From: CAXMST01 sp963790085
GTDB lineage: Bacteria; Actinomycetota; Thermoleophilia; Solirubrobacterales; 70-9
Direction of reading: 5' to 3'
NCBI GenBank assembly: GCA_963790085.1
Contig: CAWBNH010000001.1
Span: 1 to 64,000, forward strand
Length of the DNA stretch: 64,000 nucleotides
The translations under genes and the position numbers were made by a program. Position 1 is the stretch's first letter. Every line of letters starts with the position of its first letter. Shown here in pieces: positions 44,237-53,124 of this stretch. The notes beneath the pieces are model-generated. The model was given only the letters and a program-made list of their open reading frames with translations. It was not told the DNA's origin and did not search any database.

Positions 44237-44308
44237 GGCGCAAGGGTCGACGATCGAGGTTACGGCTCGCTGAACGCGCGCACCCACGCTCGGTAGGGTC
44301 GCCCCGTC

Positions 44309-45310
44309 GTGCCCTCCCCCCTCCACCACCTGGCCGAGCTGGTCCGCAGCATCCCCTCGCGGGGCGAGTCGGACCGAGCCAGCGAGCAGGCCGCGGCCGA
44401 GCTCGAGGGCCGGGCGCCAAATCTCGAAGCGGAGCTTCCCGCGGGGCTCGAGGTCGAGTGGCTCGGGGTCTCCGGCTACCGGCTCAGCTACGAGGGGCGG
44501 GCGCTCTACATCGATCCCTACTTCTCGCGGGTGCCGCTCTCCTCGCTGCTACTGCGGCGGCGGGCGCTCCCCGACGAGGCGCTGCTCGATCGCTACTGCC
44601 CGCCGCCGCGACCGGGATCGGAGGGGCGGGTCGTCGGCGTGCTCGTCGGCCACACCCACTTCGACCACGCCGTCGACGCCCCGGCGCTGGCCCGCCGCTT
44701 CGGCTGCCGGGCCTATGGGTCGGAATCGCTGCTGCGGCTGATGGCGCTGCACGGCCTCGCCGAGCAGGCCGTCGTCGTCGAGCCGTACGCGGTCTACGAG
44801 CTCGGCCCGTTCGAGGTCGCCTTCACCCCGTCGCGCCACTCCCGGTTGCTGCTCGGGGCTGCGGTGCCGTTCGACGGCGAGCTCACCTGCGATCACCTCG
44901 ACGGCCTCTCCCCGAACGCCTACCGCTGCGGGCAGGTCTGGGGGATCGAGATCCGGGTCGCGGGGATCACCCTCTACCACCAGGGCAGCGCCGACCTGAT
45001 CGACGACGCGCTGCGGGTCAGGCCGGGCGAGGTGGACGTCTTCCTCGCCGGGGTCGCCGGTCGCAACTTCACCGAGCGCTACTGGGAGCGGATCCTGCCG
45101 AAGCTCGATCCGCGGCTCGTGGTGCCGACCCACTACGACGACTTCTTCGCGCCGCTCGACGAGCCGCTGGAGACGATCGGCAACGTCCGGCTCGCCGACC
45201 TCCCGGAGGAGATCGGAGCGGTGAGCCGCAGCGCGCAACTCGTCGCCCTGCCGCGGGTTGGGGCCGATGACGGTCCCCGCATGCGCAAGACTCTGGGAGA
45301 GGCCGATTGA
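44309..45310 (+). CDS. Metallo-beta-lactamase-fold hydrolase (UlaG-like)
   Basis: 333 residues from GTG at 44309, with TAGGGT nine nt upstream. Metal site HxHxDH as GHTHFDHAVDAPALA; then FTPSRHSRL, LYHQGSADLIDD and VVPTHYDDFFAPLD supply the remaining His/Asp ligands. VEWLGVSGYRLSYEGRALYI at the start is the typical MBL entry strand. Substrate unknown; similar proteins act on phosphodiester or lactone bonds. Confidence 0.85.
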   Translation: MPSPLHHLAELVRSIPSRGESDRASEQAAAELEGRAPNLEAELPAGLEVEWLGVSGYRLSYEGRALYIDPYFSRVPLSSLLLRRRALPDEALLDRYCPPPRPGSEGRVVGVLVGHTHFDHAVDAPALARRFGCRAYGSESLLRLMALHGLAEQAVVVEPYAVYELGPFEVAFTPSRHSRLLLGAAVPFDGELTCDHLDGLSPNAYRCGQVWGIEIRVAGITLYHQGSADLIDDALRVRPGEVDVFLAGVAGRNFTERYWERILPKLDPRLVVPTHYDDFFAPLDEPLETIGNVRLADLPEEIGAVSRSAQLVALPRVGADDGPRMRKTLGEAD

Positions 45311-45351
45311 GCGCGTTGACCACCCATAGCTGCGATCACCGGGCGCGACCG

Positions 45352-46344
45352 ATGCGTGGCGCACTGCTCGCGTTGGCCGCTGGCGGCGCCCTGATCGCCG
45401 CGATGCTCACCGCCCCGACAGCGGCGCTCGCGACTCCGGGAGGAGCTCTGGTCACCCACGAGCGGCCGGCCGCCGAGGCCTCGGGCGCCGGCCGGTGGAC
45501 GCCGCGGCAGATGCGCAGGGCGGAGCCGCTCGGGCTTCTGCGCGAGCCCGGCGCCGGCGCCGCGTCACCCACCGCGGCAGGCAGCGGCGGGCCCCCGGGA
45601 TCCGTGGACGGGCGCCCACCCGCGACGGCGGCGACGGCGGCGCGATTTCGGCCCTTCGTCTCGCAGGCGGTGAACGACAGCGAGCTCTATCCGAACAGCA
45701 CCAACGGCAAGATCTTCGGGCGGCTGGCCGGCTTCGGCCCCTACTCGTGCTCAGGGACGGTCGTCCACTCCGCCAACCGCAGCGTGCTGTTCACCGCCGG
45801 GCACTGCGTCAAGGAGCCCGGCCGCGGCGGCTGGGCCAAGAAGCTGATCTTCGTGCCGTCCTACCGCCGTGGCGCCGGTCCATTCGGGCAGTGGACCTGG
45901 GACGCGATCTTCACCCGCAGCGCCTGGTCGCGACGCGGCAACATCAACTTCGACTACGCGGCGGTGACGCTGCGCAGGAGCGGCGGCCGCCGGGTCGAGG
46001 ACACGGTCGGATCGCTCGGGCTGGCGTTCAACATCTCCAAGCGCCAGACCTACAGGCCGGTCGGCTACCCGGCCAACAAGTCCAACAGCCGGGTGATGTG
46101 GGAGTGCATCTCGAAGTACGGCGGCCGTGATCCGCTCTACCGCAGGCCGGGCCCGCCACCGATGGGAATCGGCTGCGACATGCTCGAGGGGGCAAGCGGC
46201 GGCGGCTGGGCGATCGCCGGCGATCGCCTCGCCTCGGTGACGAGCTTCGGCATCGAGGGGCGCCCGAACCGGCTCTACGGGCCGAAGCTGACGAAGGGGG
46301 CAAACAGGATGCGGCTCGCGGCGGGGCGCAGGAAGGCAGGCTGA
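45352..46344 (+). CDS. Secreted trypsin-like serine protease
   Basis: ATG at 45352 opens a clean signal peptide (MRGALLALAAGGALIAAMLT); a TTG at 45307 overlapping the previous stop is the alternative. After a Pro/Ala-rich propeptide, the catalytic triad is visible: VLFTAGHCVKEPG (His), NFDYAAVTL (Asp) and MLEGASGGGWAI (Ser). SGTVVHSANRSVL is the usual strand before the His. Extracellular protease of the trypsin-like S1 clan; target unknown. Confidence 0.87.
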   Translation: MRGALLALAAGGALIAAMLTAPTAALATPGGALVTHERPAAEASGAGRWTPRQMRRAEPLGLLREPGAGAASPTAAGSGGPPGSVDGRPPATAATAARFRPFVSQAVNDSELYPNSTNGKIFGRLAGFGPYSCSGTVVHSANRSVLFTAGHCVKEPGRGGWAKKLIFVPSYRRGAGPFGQWTWDAIFTRSAWSRRGNINFDYAAVTLRRSGGRRVEDTVGSLGLAFNISKRQTYRPVGYPANKSNSRVMWECISKYGGRDPLYRRPGPPPMGIGCDMLEGASGGGWAIAGDRLASVTSFGIEGRPNRLYGPKLTKGANRMRLAAGRRKAG

Positions 46345-46423
46345 AATGGGTTCGCTGGGGTCGACCGCGCTAACGGCTGCGGGGACAGCCGGTCGCGCGG
46401 CTGCGGGGCGCTGAGACGGTGCG

Positions 46424-46504
46424 CTGCTGTCCCGCTACACCGCCCCCGAGCCGATCCACGACGTGATGGGGATCATGTTCGGGTACCTGGCGCCGTCGGG
46501 CTGA
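46424..46504 (+). pseudogene. Possible short gene remnant
   Basis: A frame ending LLSRYTAPEPIHDVMGIMFG and YLAPSG then stop reads like a protein C-terminus, without an upstream body. The remaining sequence of 46345-46553 shows nothing else. Confidence 0.25.
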
Positions 46505-46553
46505 TCACGGCGAGCCCGGCGACGGCGACCGCGGGCTCGGGGAGAATCTAGGC

Positions 46554-46988
46554 ATGGCCAACGAGTTCCAACGAGCGGTGCTCCTCGCCCCCGACCTGGT
46601 CGCGCGGGCCGCGCGCTCGACGGTCTCCAGCGACGAGGCCAGATGGATGCTCGGCCAGCCACGTCGGGTGCGCAGCTCCTACGTCGCCGAGGTGCTCGAG
46701 CACGAGCCCGGCGTCGCCCAGGACCGCGCGCAGCAGATCTGGATGCTGGGGCAGCCGGATCAGGTCCGGCAGAGCTACCTCGACGAGGTGCTCCGCAGGG
46801 CGCCCGAGCCGCCCTCAGTTCAGGTCGTCTGGATGCTCGGCCGGCCGGAGGCGGTGCGCAGGAGCTACATCGAGCAGGTGATCGGCGCGCCCGAGGGGGC
46901 CCTGAGGCCGGAGGTCCAGTGGATGCTGAGGCAGCCGGCCGACGTTCGCGAGAGCTACCTCCGCGAGGTGGTCGAGGCCGGCGGCTGA
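46554..46988 (+). CDS. Tandem WML(G/R)xP repeat protein
   Basis: 144 residues. A unit of about 30-33 residues occurs four times: WMLGQPRRVRSSYVAEVLEH, WMLGQPDQVRQSYLDEVLRR, WMLGRPEAVRRSYIEQVIGA and WMLRQPADVRESYLREVVEA. Invariant positions are W-M-L, P, V-R, S-Y and V of the EV(L/I/V) end. Each unit is probably a pair of helices, forming a small solenoid. No signal peptide or membrane span. It precedes the sulfotransferase cluster but on the opposite strand. I do not recognise the repeat. Confidence 0.75.
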   Translation: MANEFQRAVLLAPDLVARAARSTVSSDEARWMLGQPRRVRSSYVAEVLEHEPGVAQDRAQQIWMLGQPDQVRQSYLDEVLRRAPEPPSVQVVWMLGRPEAVRRSYIEQVIGAPEGALRPEVQWMLRQPADVRESYLREVVEAGG

Positions 46989-47129
46989 CCGGCGCTGCGG
47001 CGGCTGGGCGCCGTCGAGCAGCGCCGCGACGGTCGGGGCCTGAAAGGCCTGATGCCGGCCCTCAGGGCCCTCCCCCGCGACGCCGCTGCTCAGGTGCAGC
47101 GCGCCAATCAGTCGCTCGTCGAGCATCGT

Positions 47130-47864
47130 CTAGCCCTCTGCATCGAGAGACGTTGCCCACCGGGACGGATCGGCGCTGGGCTCGTAGCCGAGCCTGACCA
47201 GGGCCTCGCCGTGGAGCTCGGCGAACCGCTCGATCGCCCGCTCCGGCATCTCCTCCCGCCAGCCGCCCGTCCGGCCCGAGCGAACGACCGCCGGGTTGGC
47301 GCGGCGCATCTGCTCGATCGACGGCATCGGTCCGCCCGGTTCCCCGAGCTCGAGCCCGAGCTCAGCGAGGGCTCCGCGGGCGACGCCGTGCGGATCGACC
47401 CGGAGATCCTCGTAGCGGACGATCGCGGCCGGCGCAGCACGACCCGTCCAGGCCTGAACCGACTCCGACCAGCTGCCAAACGGCTTCCCCCGTTGTTCGA
47501 TCAGCGAGAGCAGGACCTCCTCGTAGCTCCGCTCCCTGAGCTGCGCAGGGCCCTCGCCGCCCTTGATCAGATGGGCGTAGGAGACGCACGAGTCGCGACC
47601 GTCGCGAACCAGGACCAGCGCCGGGTCGGAGGTCCGGGCGTGGACCAGCAGATGGGTCTTCATCACCTGCAGGCCCTCCCGCTTGCGGAACCGCCTGATT
47701 CGTGGATCGCGGGCCGGACCGCGGCGCGGAAGCCTGCTCCCGAGGCGCCGCGCCCTCTCGGCGCGGTCGAACACGGAGTGGCCCTCAATCCCCCAGCCGC
47801 TGCGCAGGGCGGTCCGCATCAGGCGACTGCCGGAGCGTGGGTAGGAGGCGAGCCAGATCAGCAC
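47130..47864 (-). CDS. Sulfotransferase (PAPS-dependent)
   Basis: 244 residues. 5'-phosphosulfate loop ASYPRSGSRLMRTAL at residues 7-21 and 3'-phosphate site VRDGRDSCVSYAHL; VMKTHLLVH supplies the acceptor-site His. It transfers sulfate from PAPS to a carbohydrate or small acceptor in the cytoplasm. It lies 12 bp downstream of a close paralogue, sharing RAIERFAELHGE near the C-terminus, so the two arose by tandem duplication. Confidence 0.85.
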   Translation of the reverse strand: MLIWLASYPRSGSRLMRTALRSGWGIEGHSVFDRAERARRLGSRLPRRGPARDPRIRRFRKREGLQVMKTHLLVHARTSDPALVLVRDGRDSCVSYAHLIKGGEGPAQLRERSYEEVLLSLIEQRGKPFGSWSESVQAWTGRAAPAAIVRYEDLRVDPHGVARGALAELGLELGEPGGPMPSIEQMRRANPAVVRSGRTGGWREEMPERAIERFAELHGEALVRLGYEPSADPSRWATSLDAEG

Positions 47865-47876
47865 CGCGATGGGGGC

Positions 47877-48662
47877 TCAGGCCCGGCGTGCGGAGTCCTC
47901 GCCGCTCCGGTGAGGCTCGGTCGGATAGGTCGCCGGCGTCGTCACCGCAGTCGAATCCCATTCCGCGGGGTCGCTGCTGCTCTCGTAGCCGAGCTCGACC
48001 AGTGTCTCGCCGTGGAGCTCGGCGAACCGCTCGATCGCCCGGTCGGGGAGCTCGCGTCGCCAATCACCGACGCGGCCGGCGCGAACGACCAGCGGGTTGG
48101 ACGCGTGCATCTGATCGAAGCTCGGCATGCGTCCGACGGGCTCGCCCAGCTCGACGCCCAGGGCACTGACAGCCTGCCGCGTGACGAACAGTGGATCGTC
48201 ACGCAGCGACTCGTAGCGGACGATCTCGGTGGGCGCCCGGCGTTGGGTCCAGCTGGCGACCGACTCCGACCAGGTCCCGAATGGCCGGCTGCCCTCCTCG
48301 ATCAGAAACATCACCAGCTCGTCGAAGTCCCGGCCCTCGGCGAACCGTGGACGGGCCTTGGCCGGTCTGTCTTGAACGAAGTGAGCGTAGGAAACGACCG
48401 AGTCGCGGCCGTCCCGGACGAGGAAGATCGCCGGGTCGGGGGAGTCCGCGTGGGCCTTGAGGTGCGTCTTCAGCATCCGTGGCCCGTCGGCTCGACGACA
48501 CTCATTGATCTGCGGATGGTCGATCGCGGGCGTCCTCGTCGGCCCGTCCGGTCCGTCGACGCGATCGAAGACGGAGGTTGACTGAGTCCCCCAGCCCTCC
48601 GACAGCGCAGTGATCATCAGGGTGTTACCCGAGCGTGGGTATGAGGCAATCCAGATCAGCAT
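47877..48662 (-). CDS. Sulfotransferase (PAPS-dependent), paralogue
   Basis: 261 residues from ATG at 48662 (a TTG at 48698 is possible). 5' loop ASYPRSGNTLMITAL and 3' site VRDGRDSVVSYAHF; MLKTHLKAH matches the equivalent acceptor segment of its neighbour. Same domain plan as the downstream gene and probably co-transcribed with it. Sulfated surface sugar is the likely product, given the glycosyltransferases and exporter that follow. Confidence 0.85.
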   Translation of the reverse strand: MLIWIASYPRSGNTLMITALSEGWGTQSTSVFDRVDGPDGPTRTPAIDHPQINECRRADGPRMLKTHLKAHADSPDPAIFLVRDGRDSVVSYAHFVQDRPAKARPRFAEGRDFDELVMFLIEEGSRPFGTWSESVASWTQRRAPTEIVRYESLRDDPLFVTRQAVSALGVELGEPVGRMPSFDQMHASNPLVVRAGRVGDWRRELPDRAIERFAELHGETLVELGYESSSDPAEWDSTAVTTPATYPTEPHRSGEDSARRA

Positions 48663-48760
48663 CGGAGGCGCCCCAGCCGCATCCTGAGCGTTGACCAAAG
48701 GCCGCCGCAGGCTAGCGCAGGTCGGCCACCGAGGCCACGGGCCGTTGCTACCTTGACCCG

Positions 48761-49543
48761 ATGCGAAACCGGCTCAAGACCGCGCGCGATGAACGGGGGA
48801 ATGGGGAGGCGAGCGCAGTGCCCCCCGATCTTCCGGCGGTCTTCCACATCACGCACCACAAGGCGGGATCGCAGTGGATCGCAGCCATCCTGAGACGAAC
48901 CGCGCGCCCGATCGTCGCCGACCCCGGGGGTCGCACCGATTACGTACGCGACGAGCAGCTCGAGGAGGGCAGGGTCTATCCCGCCGTCTATCTGACCCGC
49001 CAGGAGTTCGAAGCGCTCGACCTACCCGAGCGATGGATCCGCTTCGTCGTGATTCGCGATTTCCGCGACGCCTTCGTCTCGGCCTACTGGAGCCTGAAGC
49101 TGAGCCATCCCGAGACGTCACAGAGCATCTCTGAGGTCCGCGGTGGGCTGGCGGGGATGAGCCTTCACGAGGGGCTGATGTGGCTGCTGCCACGCTGGCA
49201 ATCGGAGGCCGACATCGTCGCCTCGTGGATCGGGGTCGAGGAGGGCCTGATCCGCTACGAGGACCTGGTCGCTGACGACCTCGGCATTCTCGTGCCGCTG
49301 CTCCATGATCGGCTGAGGCTGGCGCAATCGCGCGCGCAGGCGCGGACAGTGATCGAATCCACCCGGTTCGAGAAGCTGACCAGGGGCAGACCACGGGGCT
49401 CGGAGGACGTCGGCGCCCACTATCGCAAGGGCGTGCCCGGCGACTGGCGCAACTACGTCGTCGGGCCGGTCGCCGACGCCTTCAAGGAGCACTACGGGCA
49501 GCTGCTGATCGACGCCGGCTACGAGACCGACCTCGACTGGTAG
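48761..49543 (+). CDS. Sulfotransferase-domain protein
   Basis: 260 residues from ATG at 48761, preceded by TACCTT six nt upstream. 5' loop ITHHKAGSQWIAAIL, 3' site VIRDFRDAFVSAYW and the C-terminal HYRKGVPGDWRNYV, the standard PAPS-binding RKGxxGDW. More distant from the two neighbouring sulfotransferases and on the opposite strand. A third enzyme for the same surface glycan is likely. Confidence 0.85.
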   Translation: MRNRLKTARDERGNGEASAVPPDLPAVFHITHHKAGSQWIAAILRRTARPIVADPGGRTDYVRDEQLEEGRVYPAVYLTRQEFEALDLPERWIRFVVIRDFRDAFVSAYWSLKLSHPETSQSISEVRGGLAGMSLHEGLMWLLPRWQSEADIVASWIGVEEGLIRYEDLVADDLGILVPLLHDRLRLAQSRAQARTVIESTRFEKLTRGRPRGSEDVGAHYRKGVPGDWRNYVVGPVADAFKEHYGQLLIDAGYETDLDW

Positions 49544-49563
49544 CCGCCGGACCGATCGGCCGG

Positions 49564-51168
49564 TCAGTAGCGCAGCAGTCGCGCCCGGTAGAGCTTGTCG
49601 AGCGCCGCGTGCCGGCGCAGGTAGGGGCGGATCGCCCTGCGGGTCTCGAGCGGTGAGACGGCCCGGCCGTGGATCCGGCGCCGCAGCCGGTTCATCTCGC
49701 CGACCCCGAGGGTCTCGACCTGCGAGCTCGACTTCTGCCCCTCGTGCACGCGGAAGGCGCCGAGGAAGCGGGGCAGCCTGACGGTCGTCGCCCCCGCCTC
49801 GCGCATCCGCACCAGCATGTCCCAGTCGAGCGCGAAGCGAAACTCCTCGGTCAGCCTGCCCCCGATTCGCCCCCAGATGTCGCGCCGCCAGAACAGCGTC
49901 TCCTGGGGCACGTAGTCGGCCCAGGAGAGGACCTCGTCGTCGTGGGCCGGCATCACCCAGCGACCGATCTCGCGATCGTCGCCGTCGATCAGGACCCGAT
50001 GGCCGTAGACGACGTCGACGTCGGGGTGCTCGGCGAAGTAGCGGGCGACGTAGGCGAGCGTGCCCGGCAAGAGGAGGTCGTCGGAGTTGAGCCAGGCCAT
50101 GATCTCGCCGCTCGAGCGGGCGAAGCCGGCGTTGATCGCCGAGGCCTGGCCATCGTCGGGTCCCGACGAGACGTGGGCGAGGCGATCCCGGTAGGCATCG
50201 AGCACCGCCGGTGTCGCGTCGCTTGAGCCGCCGTCCTCGACGATCAGCTCGAGCTCGGGGTAGCCCTGATCGAGGACGCTGTCGAGCGTCCGCCCGAGGA
50301 ACTCGCCCTGGTTGTAGGAGGGGACGACGATCGAGATCGGGGGCGCCGGCTGTGGTGCACTCAGGCGCCGGTAGGCCGCGGGGACCCGCATCTCGCGCGG
50401 GCGGTAGTGCCAGAGCAGGCCGAGGCGGACGCCCCAGACCGGCCGCAGCCGCGCCCGCAAGACGCGCAGGCGATGAAGGACGGAGCCGAGCGGGCCGGTG
50501 CCGCTGCGCATCGCGAGGTCCTTGCGGAGCAGCGCGATCCGCTGCTCGAGACGCTCGTTGCGGTCGCGGAGCTGCGCGATCAGCTCCTGCGAGCGCTCGA
50601 GCGAGCCCCCGGTGCCGGCCGCAGGCGACCCGGGCGCCACCGGCGGCTCCTCCGGCTCGTCTGGGTCGCCGGTAGCGAGCGACGAGCTGAGGATCTCGAC
50701 GAGGGCTGCGGGCCCGGCGACGACCCCGGAGTCGAGCTCGACCAGCTCGCGCTCGGGGTCGGGCAGCAGCCAGCGGGGATCGGCATCCGCGGCGCCGGCG
50801 ATGACGAGGACGCTGCCGCTGCCGAGGCCGCCGATCCTGGCCGGGTCATGCTCGGCCGAGAGCGCGTAGAGCACCCGCTGGCCGACGAGCTCGGCGCCGA
50901 TCGCGACCAGCGCCTCCCCGACCGGCTCGGAGTGGAGCCGAACGTCGCTGCGCTCTGCCTGCTTGGCGGTGCGCGTCGGCGCCGCGGGGTCGAGCAGGTG
51001 CACCTCCTTGAACAGCGGCACCGCATCGGCGGCGAGGGCGGCGTCGGTGCAGACGAGCACGTCGAGCGGGACGGCGCTCGCGATCATCCGGATCGCCCTC
51101 GGACCGAACAGCCGTGGCCGCGGACCGGCAGCCGCCGGCTCGATCTCAGCGGTCGCCGGGGTGCTCAC
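49564..51168 (-). CDS. GT2 family glycosyltransferase with N-terminal extension
   Basis: 534 residues. The C-terminal 300 are a GT-A fold: ISIVVPSYNQGEFLGRTLDS, LIVEDGGSSDATP, metal-binding MAWLNSDDLLLPG and FALDWDMLVRMREAGA. The first 200 residues form an unassigned domain, then a short coiled coil (SQELIAQLRDRNERLEQRIA). It uses a nucleotide sugar to extend a surface glycan. It overlaps the next GT2 gene by 23 bp. Confidence 0.85.
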   Translation of the reverse strand: MSTPATAEIEPAAAGPRPRLFGPRAIRMIASAVPLDVLVCTDAALAADAVPLFKEVHLLDPAAPTRTAKQAERSDVRLHSEPVGEALVAIGAELVGQRVLYALSAEHDPARIGGLGSGSVLVIAGAADADPRWLLPDPERELVELDSGVVAGPAALVEILSSSLATGDPDEPEEPPVAPGSPAAGTGGSLERSQELIAQLRDRNERLEQRIALLRKDLAMRSGTGPLGSVLHRLRVLRARLRPVWGVRLGLLWHYRPREMRVPAAYRRLSAPQPAPPISIVVPSYNQGEFLGRTLDSVLDQGYPELELIVEDGGSSDATPAVLDAYRDRLAHVSSGPDDGQASAINAGFARSSGEIMAWLNSDDLLLPGTLAYVARYFAEHPDVDVVYGHRVLIDGDDREIGRWVMPAHDDEVLSWADYVPQETLFWRRDIWGRIGGRLTEEFRFALDWDMLVRMREAGATTVRLPRFLGAFRVHEGQKSSSQVETLGVGEMNRLRRRIHGRAVSPLETRRAIRPYLRRHAALDKLYRARLLRY

Positions 51169-52273
51169 CGGTGGACCCGTTGCCGTTCGAGTGCCGGTTG
51201 CCGCTGGGGGCGGCGTTGATCGCGACGCTGGGGCGAAGCGACCGTCCCAGGCGATGCACCACGTGGTGCGGGGCGGATCGAAGCAGGAGCTTCCGCGAGC
51301 GGGCCTTGGCCTCCTGGATCGTCACCGCGCGGCGATGAAAGGCGTGGCGGATCGACTCGAGCTCGACCTGCGCCAGGTCACGGTTTCGCCGCGTCTTCTG
51401 GTCATCGTGCTGGCGGAAGGCGCCGAGGAAGCGCGGCAGGCGCCTGATCTTCGCGCCGGCCTCCTGAAAGCGCAGGAACAGGTCCCAGTCGAAGCCGTAG
51501 TCGAAGCCGGTGTCGATGCCGCCGACCCGCTCCCAGAGCTCGCGCCTCCAGAACGCGGTCTCCTGGGGGATGAAGTCGAACCAGCGCAGCGAGTCGGGGC
51601 CGTGCGGCGGCGTGACCCAGACGCCGACATCGCGGCCGAGCTCGTCGATCAGCACCCGGTTGCCGTAGACGAGGTCGACGTCGGGGTTGCGGTCGAAGTA
51701 GCGGGCGACGTGGGCGAGCGTTCCGGGGAGCAGCAGGTCGTCGGCGTTGATCCAGGCGAGGATCTCGCCGCTCGAGCCGTTGAGGCCCTTGTTGATCGCC
51801 TCCGCCTGGCCGGAGTCGGGGCCACCGTGGACGTGGGCAAGCCGGTCGCCCTCGCGCTCCAGCATCGCGAGCGTCTCGTCCTCGGAGCCACCGTCGGCGA
51901 CGATCAGCTCGAGCGCCGGATAGCGCTGATCGAGGACGCTGTCGAGCGTCGCCTGCAGGTACTGGCCGTAGTTGAGCGAGGGCACGGCGATCGAGATCGA
52001 CGGCGCGGGCTGCGGCGCGGTCTCGCGCAGATAGGAGCGGGGAACGCGCAGCTCGCGCGGCTCGTACTGGGCGCGGAGGTGCCCTAGCGGCGGCGTCAGC
52101 CTGCGGCGGAGGGCGCGCGGGAGCAGCCGCTTCAGCCCGCCGATCGCCGCCCCGCCGCGATCGCGGCCCGCCGGCCGGGCCGCGGCCTCGCCGACGACCA
52201 CGAGCTCCGGCGCGGATCGCTCCTCAGCGACTCCGACCTCGGCCCGCTCGGCGGTCTCGGGCGCGCCGCTCAT
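51146..52273 (-). CDS. GT2 family glycosyltransferase
   Basis: 375 residues from ATG at 52273, overlapping the permease stop as ATGA. Core motifs ISIAVPSLNYGQYLQATLDS, LIVADGGSEDETL, LAWINADDLLLPGTLA and FDWDLFLRFQEAG; close paralogue of the downstream glycosyltransferase (YVPQET / FIPQETAFWRRELW). Part of the exporter operon, so a glycan-chain assembly enzyme. Confidence 0.87.
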   Translation of the reverse strand: MSGAPETAERAEVGVAEERSAPELVVVGEAAARPAGRDRGGAAIGGLKRLLPRALRRRLTPPLGHLRAQYEPRELRVPRSYLRETAPQPAPSISIAVPSLNYGQYLQATLDSVLDQRYPALELIVADGGSEDETLAMLEREGDRLAHVHGGPDSGQAEAINKGLNGSSGEILAWINADDLLLPGTLAHVARYFDRNPDVDLVYGNRVLIDELGRDVGVWVTPPHGPDSLRWFDFIPQETAFWRRELWERVGGIDTGFDYGFDWDLFLRFQEAGAKIRRLPRFLGAFRQHDDQKTRRNRDLAQVELESIRHAFHRRAVTIQEAKARSRKLLLRSAPHHVVHRLGRSLRPSVAINAAPSGNRHSNGNGSTGEHPGDR

Positions 52274-53124
52274 ATGTCCTCCGCCGCGGTCCGCGCCCGG
52301 CGCGCGAACAGGGTCGCGCCGGCGATGCAGATCAGGATGCCGAGCAGGATCGGGAGCATCGCGGCGAGCGGGGCGCGCCCGTCGAACCAGCCGGGGGCGT
52401 TGGGATCGATGATCAGCACCCGGGCCTCGGCGATGATCGGCGCCAGGGGATTGAACGAGAGCAGGTCCTCCATCACACCCCCGGGAACAACCTCGAGCGG
52501 ATAAAGGATCGGCGTCGCATAGAAGAACAGCCGCGAGACCGACGGCCAGACCTGGGCCACGTCCCGATGCCGGACCCAGACGGCGGAGAGCAGCAGCGCG
52601 CTCCCGACGGTGAGCGCGACGAGGGCGATCAGCAGGAGCGGGAACAGCAGCCAGCGCCAGGTCGGCTCGACGCCGGCGATCAGGACCCAGGTGCCGACGA
52701 CCAGCAGGTTGGCGGCGAGCGTGAACATCGTCGCGAGCACCGCCGACATCGGCATCGCGATGATCGGGACCTCGGCCTTGCGGATCAGCCCGCCGGTGCC
52801 GAGCGAGCGGATCGAGCCGGCGATCGCCTCGCTGAAGAAGACGAAGAGCATGATGTTGAGCAGCAGCAGCGAGCCGTAGTCGGGGATATCGGCGAAGCGA
52901 TCGAAGATCTGAGTGATCACCACGTAGAGGATCCCGAACAGGGTGATCGGCTTCAGCAGGGTCCACAGATATCCGAGGGTGGAGCCGGCGTAGCGCTGCT
53001 GGAAGTCGGCGACCGCGTTCAGCCGGGTCAGCTCCCAGGCGCGCTTCAGTCCCTGGCCGCGCGCGGTCGGACCGCCGAGCCGACGCTCGAGCGGTGCCGC
53101 GGGCTGGGCTCCGATCGCGCTCAT
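52270..53124 (-). CDS. ABC-2 type polysaccharide export permease (Wzm/TagG-like)
   Basis: 284 residues with six spans. Start RAWELTRLNAVADFQQRYAG and SLLLLNIMLFVFFSEAIAGS, then PILYPLEVVPGGVMEDLLSF are typical of O-antigen or teichoic acid export permeases. It partners the ATPase encoded directly upstream (4-bp overlap). It moves lipid-linked glycan across the cytoplasmic membrane. Confidence 0.88.
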   Translation of the reverse strand: MSAIGAQPAAPLERRLGGPTARGQGLKRAWELTRLNAVADFQQRYAGSTLGYLWTLLKPITLFGILYVVITQIFDRFADIPDYGSLLLLNIMLFVFFSEAIAGSIRSLGTGGLIRKAEVPIIAMPMSAVLATMFTLAANLLVVGTWVLIAGVEPTWRWLLFPLLLIALVALTVGSALLLSAVWVRHRDVAQVWPSVSRLFFYATPILYPLEVVPGGVMEDLLSFNPLAPIIAEARVLIIDPNAPGWFDGRAPLAAMLPILLGILICIAGATLFARRARTAAEDI

